NCBI GenBank assembly: GCA_009760885.1
Contig: CM019721.1
Span: forward strand, 15,873,696 to 15,937,695
Direction: 5' to 3'
Length of the DNA stretch: 64,000 bases
Source: Achatina immaculata
Lineage: Eukaryota > Mollusca > Gastropoda > Stylommatophora > Achatinidae
Below are positions 25,001 to 37,700 of this stretch, in pieces; positions within the stretch are counted from its first letter, which is position 1; each line of letters opens with the position of its first letter. Position numbers and translations under genes: made by a program. The notes beneath the pieces are model-generated. The model was not told the DNA's origin, ran no database searches, and saw nothing but the letters and a program-made list of their open reading frames with translations.

Positions 25001-28000
25001 AACATACAGGACGAAGAAATAGAGAGAGGGGATAGATTCACATGAATGCCATATTTAACAAAAATTAATAATGAATAGAGCACTTAGGTGTAACTGTAAG
25101 AAGATGTGGCTCGTCTGACGCTGTGTGTTAGAAATGGGCATGGTAGGGCGTAGAGACTGTTTAAATGGAGACCTGTGATTTGTGGTCGGTGTGTCGTAAC
25201 TAGGGATGGGTGGGGAAACCATGGAGGGGAGAGAGAGAGTGGTACAATTTTAACCTAGCCAGGAGAAGGTGGAGTAGATGATTATAGTTAGGATAGAGGG
25301 GTTGTAATGTGATGCTGTGAAGAGGTTCTGAACTATGTGTAACAAGTGAGAAGGGAGTGGAGCTTAGTGGAGAGGGATTATAATTGTTGAAGAGGAGAAT
25401 GTCAGGTGTAAGCTGAATAGCGAGTTTAACCCGCGTGATTCAAGCGTCCCATAATCCTGAATGTAGTGGTTCTCAAGCGGTGGGCGGCTTGTGTTATCTA
25501 CGTGACATTGCCTCTGTGGTTGGGGCCATTGAAATGATTTGGGACTAGCTTCGACTCATCAAACAATGTATACTACAAGAACTTAATTTTGAAGAAGGCT
25601 GGCTAGTAAAGAGGATTAAACAGAGAAAACTTAAATATTTTGGACACATTAAACGTCATGATAATCTAGAGAAGACCGTCTTGGAAGGGTACATAATGGA
25701 AAAAAGAAAGAGAGGAAGACCAAGGCGAAGATGACTGCAAGATATCGTTGATGATCTGCAAATGGATGCATCAGCAGCTGGCTATCTTGCTCACAATCGA
25801 GAGGCCTACAGGAGTGCTGTTTGGGAGGCAAAGTTCCGCAAGGGGCATGCAAATAAATGAATGAATGAATGGAAACACACGGCTTAAATTCGCTATTCAA
25901 CTACACTGAACATTCTCCTCTTCAACAATTATAAACCCTCTCACTAAGCTTTACTTTCTTCTCACATGTTACGTTAAGTAAGAAAGCTCCTCCTACTTTT
26001 TTCCTAGTTTATACATTTTGGTATCACAGCTTTACTGCAATTGTTCGTTTATAGATGTATACTTATACGCTAATTATTGTGTTACTAAGCATTCTAATTA
26101 GTTGCTCTGAGTACACTAGAGAATTATATGGTGATGTAAGAGATGATCACATTACAATTAGAGGAAAAAAAGAAGGCCCACCAATCTTGATGGATGAAGT
26201 CAGAAATGCACTGAGACGAGTACCAGAACCAGATAACATCACTACAGAAATGATAAAAGCTTTGGAAGATTTTGAGGCTGGAAAAGTCACAGAACTGTTA
26301 AATGCATTATATTACACAGGAGAAATACCAACAGACTTAACTTAGTCAATATTCGCTACATTTCCGAAGAAGGTATGAGCTATTCAATGTGATCAGCACA
26401 GTACGAGCATTCTTATGAGCCACATCACAAAGATACTTCTAAGAATTATAATAATGAGGATGAGAAACAATATTAAAAACCAGAAATATCAGAAGATCAA
26501 TGTGGATTTGTAGATGGAAAAAGAACAAAACACGAAATGAAATTTTCGTATTAAAGATGTTAACAGAAAGATCACTAGAAGTGAACAGAGATCTTTATGG
26601 GTGCTTCATAAATTTACACTAAAGCATTTAATCGATTAAGACATGAAGAAATTTTTAAGACGGTGAAGAAACTGGGAATTGATGGAAGGGACCTACAGAT
26701 AGTAAAGAACATCTACCGGCAACAAGCTGCAGCTGTAAGAGTGGACAATACCATCAGTAAGTTCCAACAAATAAAGAAATGTAAGACAAAGGATGTGTTC
26801 TGTCTCCAGACTTCTTCTCTTTATACAGTGAAATAATAATGAGAGAAATCAAGAAAATAAGTGGAATAAAGATTGCAGGAAAGAAAGTAAACAACATCAG
26901 ATGTGCAGGTGACACAGTACTGACGGCAGAGAGTAGGAAAGCCTTATAAAAACTCCTAGACAACGTCATAGAAGAAAACGCAAAAAAGAGGTTAAAGTTA
27001 CACCAGTAAAACAGAAACAATGGTGATATCCATATATATGCATATCGAAAAGCAAAAACCATTAATCCTGAAATTCATAGGCTTAAAAAAACATTTGATG
27101 TTCAGTGGTAGAATGTCTAAGATTGTCAACACCAATAGGGACCTCAACAATGGATATGTTTATGCAGTCAGCACAGAAGAAGGAATGAGCGAATGGCTCA
27201 CAGGCGTGAAACAAGGATTATATTATCCCTTTGTTTTTTGGAAATGCCATAGACTTCGTAAAGAAAAAATGCTGCACGGGTAAAACGGGCATTGGAAAGG
27301 AAGTTAGAGTTGCAAAAGTAGCATTGACATCTAATAATCTTGAGAAAATATGGCATTGAAAAATTATAAGCACAAAAACCAAGTTAAAATTATTCAATTC
27401 AAATTTAATATCCGCCCTCATTTATGCATGTTAAAGCTGAAAATCAACTAAAGAAACTGACAACAAATTAGACTCTTTCAAAAACAGATGCCTAAGTCGA
27501 TATAAAGTGGAACGCATTCAAGAACAACGCAGAGATAAGACAGATGAGCAAACAACATGTCCCATGGGTGATCAGAAAAAAGAAGATGGACATATGTCGC
27601 TCATGTGCTGAGAAGACACAATCAGAAAATCCCAAACAAGCTATCAAGTGGAACACAAAATAGCGAAGAAAAAGAGGTCGAACATATGGAATTCTAAAGA
27701 TGACATTGTTAAGAGAGGCTGGTTTAATAGGAATAACATCCCTTGATAAAGTTGAAATGCTCGCCGAAAACAGGAAATCTTGGCAAGCTACCATGCGAGC
27801 CCTGTGTGACGTTTAGCTGCACTGGAAGGTAATGGTGATATCCAAGAAAAAAGAAAATACCAGATTGCAGAATTATAGTGCAGGGGAAGATATTCATTCA
27901 TTCCTTTGCTTGTCCCTTGCGGAACTTTGCCTCCCAAACAGCACTCCTGTAGGCCTCTCGGTTGTGAGCAAGATGGCCTGCTGCTGCTGCATCCATTTCC

Positions 28001-31000
28001 AGATCATCAACGATGTCTTGCAGCCATCTTCGTTTCGGTCTTCCTCTTTTTCTTTTTCCCATTATGTATCCTTCCAATACGGTCTTCTCTAAATTATCAT
28101 GACGTTTAATGTGGCCAAAATATTTAAGTTTTCTCTCTTTAATCCTCTTTACTAGCCAGCCTTCTTCAATATTAAGCTCTTGTAGTATAGATATATTTGT
28201 TCTTTTTTGTGTCCACGATATTTGGAGAACTCTTCTATAGCATTTACATTCAAAGGCATTTATGTGCTTCTCAGCTGTTTTGTTAAGTGTCCAGGTCTCA
28301 CAGGCATATGTTGCGATGGGAAAGATGCATGCCCTTAAAAATCTTATTTTTGTGGTTCTGTCTGCTCCTCTCCACAGATTCTTTATTTGTTTTACTTTCT
28401 GAAGAGCAATAGATGTCCTCCTTTTAATTTCCCTGATTGTATCTCCATTATTAGTTAGTAGTGATCCAAGATATTCAAAACTCTCCACTTCTTCCAGTTT
28501 TTCCCCACTGATACATATTTCAGTTGCCTTGTCTGTTTTGTCAGTTGTCATCACTTTAGTTTTCTTTGCATTAAGATAGAGGTTCTGCTCTTCGCTGTTC
28601 TTGCGGACTGACATAATTAGTTTTTCCATTCCTTCTTGTGTTGTGGACAGCAATACTGTGTCATCAGCATATCTAATCTCTGGTATTTCATAACCTCCAA
28701 CTGTTATGGCATCGTAATATTCTTTGTCTACATCTTCTCTAACATTCCTCATTATATTTTCAGTATACAAGTTAAATAAGTAGGGTGACAATATGCACCC
28801 CTGACGGACCCCTTGTTTTATGTCAAACCAGGTTGTTGTTTCACCATTTATTCTTACTGCTGCTTGTTGGTCTAAATACAGCAGTGATGTTAACTGTATC
28901 AAATGTGTTGGAAATCCCATTTTTTCCATTATTTCCCAAAGTTTCTGGTGTTGTACACAATCAAATGCCTTTGAGTAGTCTATAAAGGATAAATATAGAT
29001 TCACATTAAACTCCCTGCATTTCTCTATTATTAATCTTAGATTGAAATATGATCTCTTGATCCTCTTCCTTGCCTGAAGCCAGCTTGGACCATATTGACT
29101 TCTTCTTCTATTTTCTTTCGAAGTCTACCCATTATGATTTTTAACAGAATTTTACTGGCATAACTAATCAGGGCAACAGTTCTGTAGTTGGTGCATAATT
29201 TCAGGTTACCCTTTTTTGGCAGTGGTATGAATACAGTTCTTTTCCATTCTTTTGGCCAAATACCTGAATGCCATATCTTTTTACATAGTGCATGATAGAT
29301 TGTTGCACACTCCTTTCCTCCTGCTTTAATAAATTCAGCGGTTATCTCATCACATCCTGGTGATTTACCATTTTTCAGACTCTTTATTGCCCATAAAACT
29401 TCGTCCATTGTCGGCTCGGGTTCTTTCTCCTCCAATAATAATTCACTCTGTTGATTTCTGCTTCCACAGTCGGTTGTTTCATACATTCTTTTGCAATATT
29501 CCTCCCATCTTTCCAGAATTTCCTCTGTCTCTGTCAGGGTATTCCCCATCTCATCACAAATTACATTTAGCTTAGGTGTGACATTTCTCGTCAATGTCTT
29601 CATTTCTTTAAACATTTCACTATCTCTTCCACACCTCTGATGTTCTTCTATTCTTTCACAACAATCTTGTATGTATTGTTTTTTGTCTTTTCTTATGTTC
29701 TTCGGACTTCTTTTGTTAAAGTTTTATATTTATCTTTGTTGTTGTTTGTCACTCTCCATTGCGTCTTCATTTCTCTACATTGTTTTATCAGTTCTAGTGT
29801 ACCTGCTGTGATCCATCTATTCTTTTGTGTGGGGAAGATATTAGGTACGATTGTACCTAAATATCTATTTCTTTGTCCTTGGGGAAGATATTAGGACAAA
29901 GAAATAGATATTTAGGTACAATCGTAACATCTGACGCCAGGTGCACCGAAGAAATCAGAGCCAGGTTAGCAATGGCTAAGACAGCTTTTGGAAAAATGAA
30001 AAACATATTAATTAAAAAATAAAAAACTGTCATTGGAATAAGAAGAGAGTTCTACTTCGTTCAAGTGAAAAATGAACCTTGGATAAACAATTAGAACAAA
30101 GAATAAAGGCTACTGAAATGTGGTTCCTAAGAAGGATGTTCTGTATACCACGGGCAGCCAGAAAGACAAATAAAGAAGTATTACAGCAGGCTAAAGTATA
30201 TCCCAAACTGATGCTATAAATAAGAAAAAGACAATCAAAGTTTCTCGGACACATCAGCAGACGTGAAGGTCTCGAAAAACTGGTAGTGGCAGAAAGGTAA
30301 ATGGCAAAAGACAGAAAGGGCGAAGAAGACAGATATGCCTACATGGTCTGACTGCATGGTTTGGTGTGAAAACAACAACTGAATTGATTCAAGACACGGA
30401 AGATCGAGTGAAATGGAGAGAGATGACCGCCTATGCCTAACGGTATGGCACTGACGTGAACTGAATGCTGAAAGCTGACATCTCATTTCCAGCTAACCAT
30501 AGTTGTCGAGATTTGTTATTATAAAAATGTTCCTGAGTCATGAATAATGTTTGTTAGTTTGAGAGTTTATTTTCTACTAGATCTAATTTGACTGAAATAT
30601 AGTTTAAACACCATTACTGCCAGGCATCGGGACGGGGGTGGGGAGCGTGGGGAGGGGGGAACGAACTCTTTCACGTATTTGAACCCTTTGTCTACTGCAA
30701 ATTTTTGTATCTTCTTAATTTTTACACCAAGTAGGATTAGCATTTGAATTTTCAGTACATGCGCAGAAAAACACATCAACACTATTAATTCACTGCTGCT
30801 TCTTACTCTAATGCACAAACCGATAGAACAAGAGAGACAAATTTACTACAAATGCTCAACGACTTTTGATGGTTCGACTTTTTTATATTTGACTTTACGA
30901 TGGTGCGATAGCGATTGACGTAGTGTCAGTAGTCAGCAGACTTTTAAATCTCCTCCCAGGTGAGATATGCCATAATGTCAAACACGTCCCATGAGATTGC

Positions 31001-31727
31001 ACGATTTGTAGAAAGTTTACATAAGCCAGTCAGACTCTGCCTTCAGTAATTCGCACATTTATCAGTAGTTATTTATTGACTTGTCCATTTATCATATTAT
31101 GTTAGTATGGCTTATGATATTTTCAAGTGACAGTTATGTATCGGAACATTACCCCATCATAAGTCGAGGAGCATCTTTATTTTACCTGTAGAAAATTTGG
31201 TCTACATGATCCCATTCCACAGGAGATATCATGCTCATCATTTTCAGCCTTGTTTGTCTCTTTTTCTCTTTGGTCACTCCTGTGCTCATTTCGTGTCGTC
31301 TTCTCGCCAGTTGGGCCTTCTTTGCATTAAAAAGAAATAAAATTGTTTTGCTTTCATTCAATTTATAACGGTAAAATACAGTGAAAACATTTATTGCAGC
31401 TAAAAAACTGTAACTGTAAGAAAGGGCCAGCTCTGTTGCTGGTCCTGTGTAAGCGGCTTCATTACACTCGGGGAATGCCCACATGTCCCTTTGACATCAG
31501 GATTTCCTTCATGTGGCTAAAAGAATTAGCACTAAATGTGTGAAGATACAAGATGTCTTAGAGATTAGCAGCCTTGTCCAACTATTTTTAAGACAATAAA
31601 TGATAACACATTAATTAAAAACATTACCAATACTAACCTGTGTCAGTTTCATGAAGCACGTTTATCTATTTTTTCTACCTTATCAATTCGTATATATATT
31701 ATATATATATATATATTTTATATATAT

Positions 31728-31759
<32 letters not shown>

Positions 31760-34700
31760 CACTAAATGTACAAATACATATAAAAACGAAGACAAGTCAC
31801 TTTAGATTTAAACAGTTACAACAGGTGCGTCCAAACACTTCTGCGTACAGGCGAAATAACGCCTAATAACGTTCTAATGGGACTGATGTTTCATTCTGAA
31901 GGAGGAAACCAGCGTAGTTGATCTTCTACAATAAACAACACTCTTTAAGGTCTCCCACAGGTAGAAACAGATACCCTGTCTTCACTGGCTAGCAAAATAG
32001 GACTTGAAATTAACAAGGACAAAACAAAAATAATGAAAGTTCCCCTTAATCAAAATGGAAAAATACAAGTAGAAGGGACAGATGTTGAAGAAGTCAATCA
32101 ATTTGCATACCTTTGCAACTACATAGACCAGGATGGTGACAATAGAAAGGAAGTTAGAATTAGAATTGCAAAAGCAGCACTGATCTTCAAGACTCTTGAG
32201 AATATATGGAATTCAAAAGTTATAAGCACAAAAACCAAGTTAAGACTATTCAGTTCAAATGTAATATCCACCCTCAGTTATGCATGCGAAAGCTGGAAAA
32301 CAACTAAAGAAATAGTCAAGAAATTAAACTCTTTTGAAAACAAATGCATAAGGAAAATACTCGGCATCAAGTGGAACGAATTCAAGAACAATGCAGAGAT
32401 AAGACAGATCACTGAACAACAACCAGTCTCATGGGTGATCAGAAAAAGGAGATGGACATATGTTGGTCATGTGATGAGAAGAAACATCAGAGAATCCCAA
32501 AACAAGCTATCAAGTGGAACACAACAGGCCAAAGAAAAAGAGGCAGACCGCGTGAAACTCTGAAGAGGACACTGTTAAGAGAGGTCAAATTTACAGGCAT
32601 AAAATCCCATGATGAGGTTGAAAGACTCGCCGAAAACAGGAAAAATTGGCGAACTACATTGTAAGCCCTATGTGACGTTTAACGGCACGGGAAGGATATA
32701 AGATATAAGATTAGTCTTGGAAGGGTACATAATGGGAAAAAGAAAGAGAGAAAGGTTAAGGAGAAGGTTGCTGCAAGACATCGTTTATGATCTGCGAATG
32801 AACGCATCTTGTTTACAACCGAGAGGCCTACAGGAGAGCTGTTAGGGAGGCAAAGTTCCGCACAGGACATGCAAATGACTGACTACATTCCAGAGCCATC
32901 TCGCATCCAAGCTACAATGTACATATTCACATGATGCTGTTTATTATCAACCATACAAGTAGCAGTTTCTAAATCTGGGAAAAAATTTACTGTACTTCAT
33001 TCATTCATTCCTTTGCATGTCCCTTGCGGAACTTTGCCTCCCAAACAGCACTCCTGTAGGCCTCTCGGTTGTGAGCAAGATGGCCTGCTGCTGCTGCATC
33101 CATTTCCAGATCATCAACGATGTCTTGCAGCCATCTTCGTTTCGGTCTTCCTCTTTTTCTTTTTCCCATTATGTATCCTTCCAATACGGTCTTCTCTAAA
33201 TTATCATGACGTTTAATGTGGCCAAAATATTTAAGTTTTCTCTCTTTAATCCTCTTTACTAGCCAGCCTTCTTCAATATTAAGCTCTTGTAGTATAGATA
33301 TATTTGTTCTTTTTTGTGTCCACGATATTTGGAGAACTCTTCTATAGCATTTACATTCAAAGGCATTTATGTGCTTCTCAGCTGTTTTGTTAAGTGTCCA
33401 GGTCTCACAGGCATATGTTGCGATGGGAAAGATGCATGCCCTTAAAAATCTTATTTTTGTGGTTCTGTCTGCTCCTCTCCACAGATTCTTTATTTGTTTT
33501 ACTTTCTGAAGAGCAATAGATGTCCTCCTTTTAATTTCCCGCATTGTATCTCCATTATTAGTTAGTAGTGTACTTATTTAAAATAAATATGTCCCTTTCT
33601 ATTCTTTTCTCAATCCGGTATTGAGACTACTGAGGTCTTCTGATTTTGTATGAGTGCATGGTTAGGCACACTTATGGATTTTACTGAAGTTTTTCATTAA
33701 GTAAAATGCACAGTTTGTGAAACAAACACTGCCTGCGTTCTCACAATCCAGATTTCAAATTCTGATTGAACTCTGTCTGTATCTCTTTGATACAAATGAA
33801 CAACTTATCGTTAATTCTTATATGTACATGTATAACACAATAGATATTCTAACCAGTCCAGGTGGCTCACATTCGGTTTACAAAGAGCAAGTCACGTCAT
33901 CCTCTTCACACGTTACATATACCATTCAGTAATAACGCTGTGGATAATGCAAAATAAGTACTGAGAACTTAAATGATTTCAAATGTCATATCTAATACGA
34001 ATCCCCCGTAGCAGAATAGCTAAGATGCACGCCAAGGTGCAGTGCCACTTGGAAGACCGTGGTTCATTTCGGGGAGGCGAGAAAATAAAAAGAAGAATAA
34101 TAACTCACAGATCCCTGGGAGTCATAACCCAGGGAGGCTTACACCCCCCCCCCCACCTCCACCTTTTCGAATGTCAGAAGTTTAACAGACCCGAAACGCA
34201 GTCTGAAGGAGGGGAAAAGGGGGGGGGGTAATTCCTCTGATGGTCCAGGGTGTTGCGTCGTTGTTCAGCTCTCTATAGTAGAGCGCTTCCTTCACACTGT
34301 GGCTTATTACACTGTATCTCAGTGTATTGTTTGTTTTATATTTCGTCTATGATCAATGGCAGATGACCCCACATCAGAATTTTATATTTCTATTTTTATA
34401 TTCAGAGCCAGCTTTCCACTCCTTTCCACGTATACTACTCAAAGAATAGGAGAAATACGAGGCGTGATTGATACGTTCCCGGCCTCATGGATTATTTGTG
34501 GACAACCTTTTCTTGGGTTATTTTTCAACATAGTCCCCTTGCATGTTTATGCACTTAGTCCAGCGATCCTGGAGCATATGGATCCCTTCTTTGTAAAAGC
34601 CAGCATCTTGTACCAGTAGAAAGTGGTCTCCAACGTGAGTGACGTCTCATCTGAAGCAAATTTGTGACCACATTTTGAGTTTGGTTAACAGGTAATAGTC

Positions 34701-37700
34701 CGAAGGGGACAAATCTGGGGAATAAGAAGGATGTTCAAGAGGTTGGAAGCCGCATTCATGAATGGTAGCTATTGCCACCGGCGACTTGTAAAAGATGACT
34801 CCTCTCGCCAAATTCCCTCGACGATTTTCCTTCAGTTTGACCCGCAGTTGCTTCACAAGAATAGCATAATAGGCCCCGGTGACCGTTCTGCCCTTTTGAA
34901 AATAGTCTACTAATAGCACACCTTCTGAATTACAAAAGATGGAAGCCATCACTTTGCCCGCAGACAGAACCACCCCTGCTTTCTTTGGAGGTGGGGATCC
35001 ATGATGTTTCTACTGCTTTGACTGTTCTTTGGTTTCTGGTTGAAAATGATGAACCCAAGTCTCACCCATAGTCATAAATTTCTGAAAAAACTTTGTAGGA
35101 TCTGCAGAAAAATGGCCAAGATTGTGTCTTGACATGTTGAGACACTGTCGTTTGTGATCAGCTCCAAGAAGTTTCGGATCCATCGAGCAGAGACCTTTGT
35201 CATCTGAAGATCATTGTGAATAATGGCGTGAAGACGCTCCTGGGAGATTCCCAACTCAGTAGCAATGTACCGCTCAGTTAGTCGTCGATCCTCCATTATT
35301 ATGTCATGGACTGTGCCGGTAGTTTCATCGGTGGTTACCATTCTTGGTCTTCCTGGACGGGGATCATCTTCCAGACTCTCCCTTCCATGTTTAAATTGAG
35401 CTGCCCATTTCTTCACTGTGCTGTAAGAAGGAGCACTCTCTCGTAGAGTCTCTACTACATCCTCATGGATCTCCTTTGATGATAAGCCCTTGATGCAAAT
35501 GTAGCGAATGATTGCTCGATGAGAAATTTTATCCATTTTCTCAATTTCTGCCGCCCCTTACCACTTCAGTAGCCTGTTTAAAAAAGTGATTGCAGTTAAT
35601 TTCTTGAAATTTGGTATTTATTCCTACATTAACCTGATCTACATGTGTACCTAATATCAACTGTGTGTTTCAAGTATTTGTACCTTAGGCAGCGAATTTA
35701 TCAATCAACCCTCGTAATACTGGTTGATATTCTGATTTATATAGATTTCATACTTCATGTGTTTATATTATGTCCAGATAAAATTTCTTGCTTTTTTCTT
35801 AAATCGTCTAAATCACTCTGAGAAAGTGATATGTAGAGAAAATGGTCAAATCGTGTCCTAGTATAGAAAATGAAATGTAGAAAAGAGTAGAAATTCCACT
35901 GTCGTGTGACAGATAAAGCAAAACTCTGAGAAATTTTAGCTGTTCCTTTCATGTATATTTGTCCTTCATGGTTATTTAAAAGTTTCATTATTTTTGTTTG
36001 TCCTTGTTAATCTCAAGTCCTATTTTACTAGCCATTGAACACAGGGTATCTGTTTTTTCTTGCATTAATTTCACATTGTCACTAATGTTATGCCATTCTG
36101 CAAAATCAAGATCTTCTAGCTGGTCTCATGTACCCAACCAGTGTGAAATCGATGCAGGAAAGAACAGATTCCCTGACTTCCTTCTGCTAGCAGAATAGGC
36201 CTTGAAATTAAGAAAAACAAAACAAAAATAATGAAACTTCTCATTAATCAATAAAGAAAAATATACGTAGAAGGAACAGTTGTTGATGAAGTAAACCGAG
36301 CTACATACCTTGGCAGCTCAGGATGGTGACACCAAGAAGAAAGTTAGAATTGCAAAAGCAGCATTGTCCTTTAAAAATCTTGAGAGCATATGGAATTCAA
36401 AAGTTATAAGCACGAAAATCAAGAACGAATTCAGGTACAAGGCAGAGATAAATCAGATTAGCAAATAACCTGTCTCATGGGTGATCAGAAAAAGAAGATC
36501 GAAATATGTAGGCTATGTGATGAGAAGAAACAATCAGAGAATATCAAAACAAGCTATCAAGTGGAGCACAACAGATCGAAGAGAAAGAGATCGACCACGT
36601 GAAACTCTAAAGAGGACATTGTTAAAAGAAGGCTATTTAGTGAGCATAACATACCTTGATGACGTTGAAAGACTCGCCGAGAACAGGAAAACTTTGAAAC
36701 AACTATACGAGCCCTGTGTGACGTTTAACGTTGTAAGATGTGAGATTTACCTTTGCAGCATTTTTTTTTCATTATGAAGTCTTTGGCAATTCCAAAAAGG
36801 AAGGGATATAATATATATACTTATTTCACGCCTGTTTCAATCTGAAATCATTCGATCATTCCTTTTTCTGTGTTGACTGCACAAATATATCCATTGTAGT
36901 GTAAGAATAGATATATTTTTAATGGGGTGATAATTGTATTTGGTTTATAAGATGTGATATTGTATACTATGTGTATAGTTCAAGTGTGATTATACAGATA
37001 CACATCGACATATTACACAAATTAAAAGAAAACACAATTTAAATAATTCTTAAAATAATCATAAGCTTCTATTGTTGTTAAAATGTTAATTTTACACAGT
37101 TAGCAATATCAAACAAAGGGATCATCAATTTATATTGTTATTTATCAGTTTAACGCAATACGCAACATAGTCATTAAAATGATTTCCTTCAATATTCAGA
37201 TTCCTATATTATCGTGATCGACATTGGAACTTCTAAAGAATCAATTCTAACCTCTTGTGCATAACTATACAAAAATCTCTGATCTTCATCGTTAAATGAT
37301 TGAGTATCTGGTGTATTATAAGGAACTAACTGGCAATAATTGTTGTAACATATATATTCATAAATTTCAGCAATACGTATTTATGCGCACACATGAGCCA
37401 TCGTTGCATATTATTAACAACCTCTAAATCTTACATAGAAAAATATGTTACACTAGAATTATAATTATTCATGCACCCTTCATTTATCCTAATCACACCT
37501 AAGTGGTACGGGATGGATGGGAGGAGTCGACAGCACAGTCTTGCACGCGTCCACGTGACAGAAATATAAGCGCCAATATTAACACCTACATGTTTATCCA
37601 TAGATATGACGTCCCCCGATCCGCTCAGGGTACAAATCCCGACCTGGAGAAATTCTATCATGCCATCTTTATATACTGGGCCAGTAAACTGATATTTTCT

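Larger units (their letters stand above)
23740..27041 (+). mobile_element. Element D LINE (RTE-like), nearly complete but decayed and interrupted
   Basis: Endonuclease: GNFRLGMRNERGDSVVEWAE, TTGNTWFKQHPRKLYTCVSS, KNKIGYILINRRF. Linker and RT finger: KEMWLDKKCREKE and ERNVIMERDSILI. After an inserted block at 24913-26087 it resumes SEYTRELYGDVRDDHI, VRNALRRVPEPDNITTEMIK, SEDQCGFVDGK and NNIRCAGDTVLTAES; the catalytic box is CAGD, not YADD. Stops and frameshifts throughout. It breaks off at about 27041 where element B sequence begins. It lies in OATP intron 2. Confidence 0.8.

Noticed and set aside
31182..31484. 100-codon minus-strand open frame as a separate gene ending just before AATAAA
   Set aside because: The stop and AATAAA are part of a splice donor CAG|GTAAAATAAAG. 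The 134-nt core, read in another phase, completes the OATP frame and contains its diagnostic motif.
34647..35536. Two separate mariner-related genes
   Set aside because: They are two parts of one transposase between a single pair of terminal repeats, split by a frameshift and a stop.
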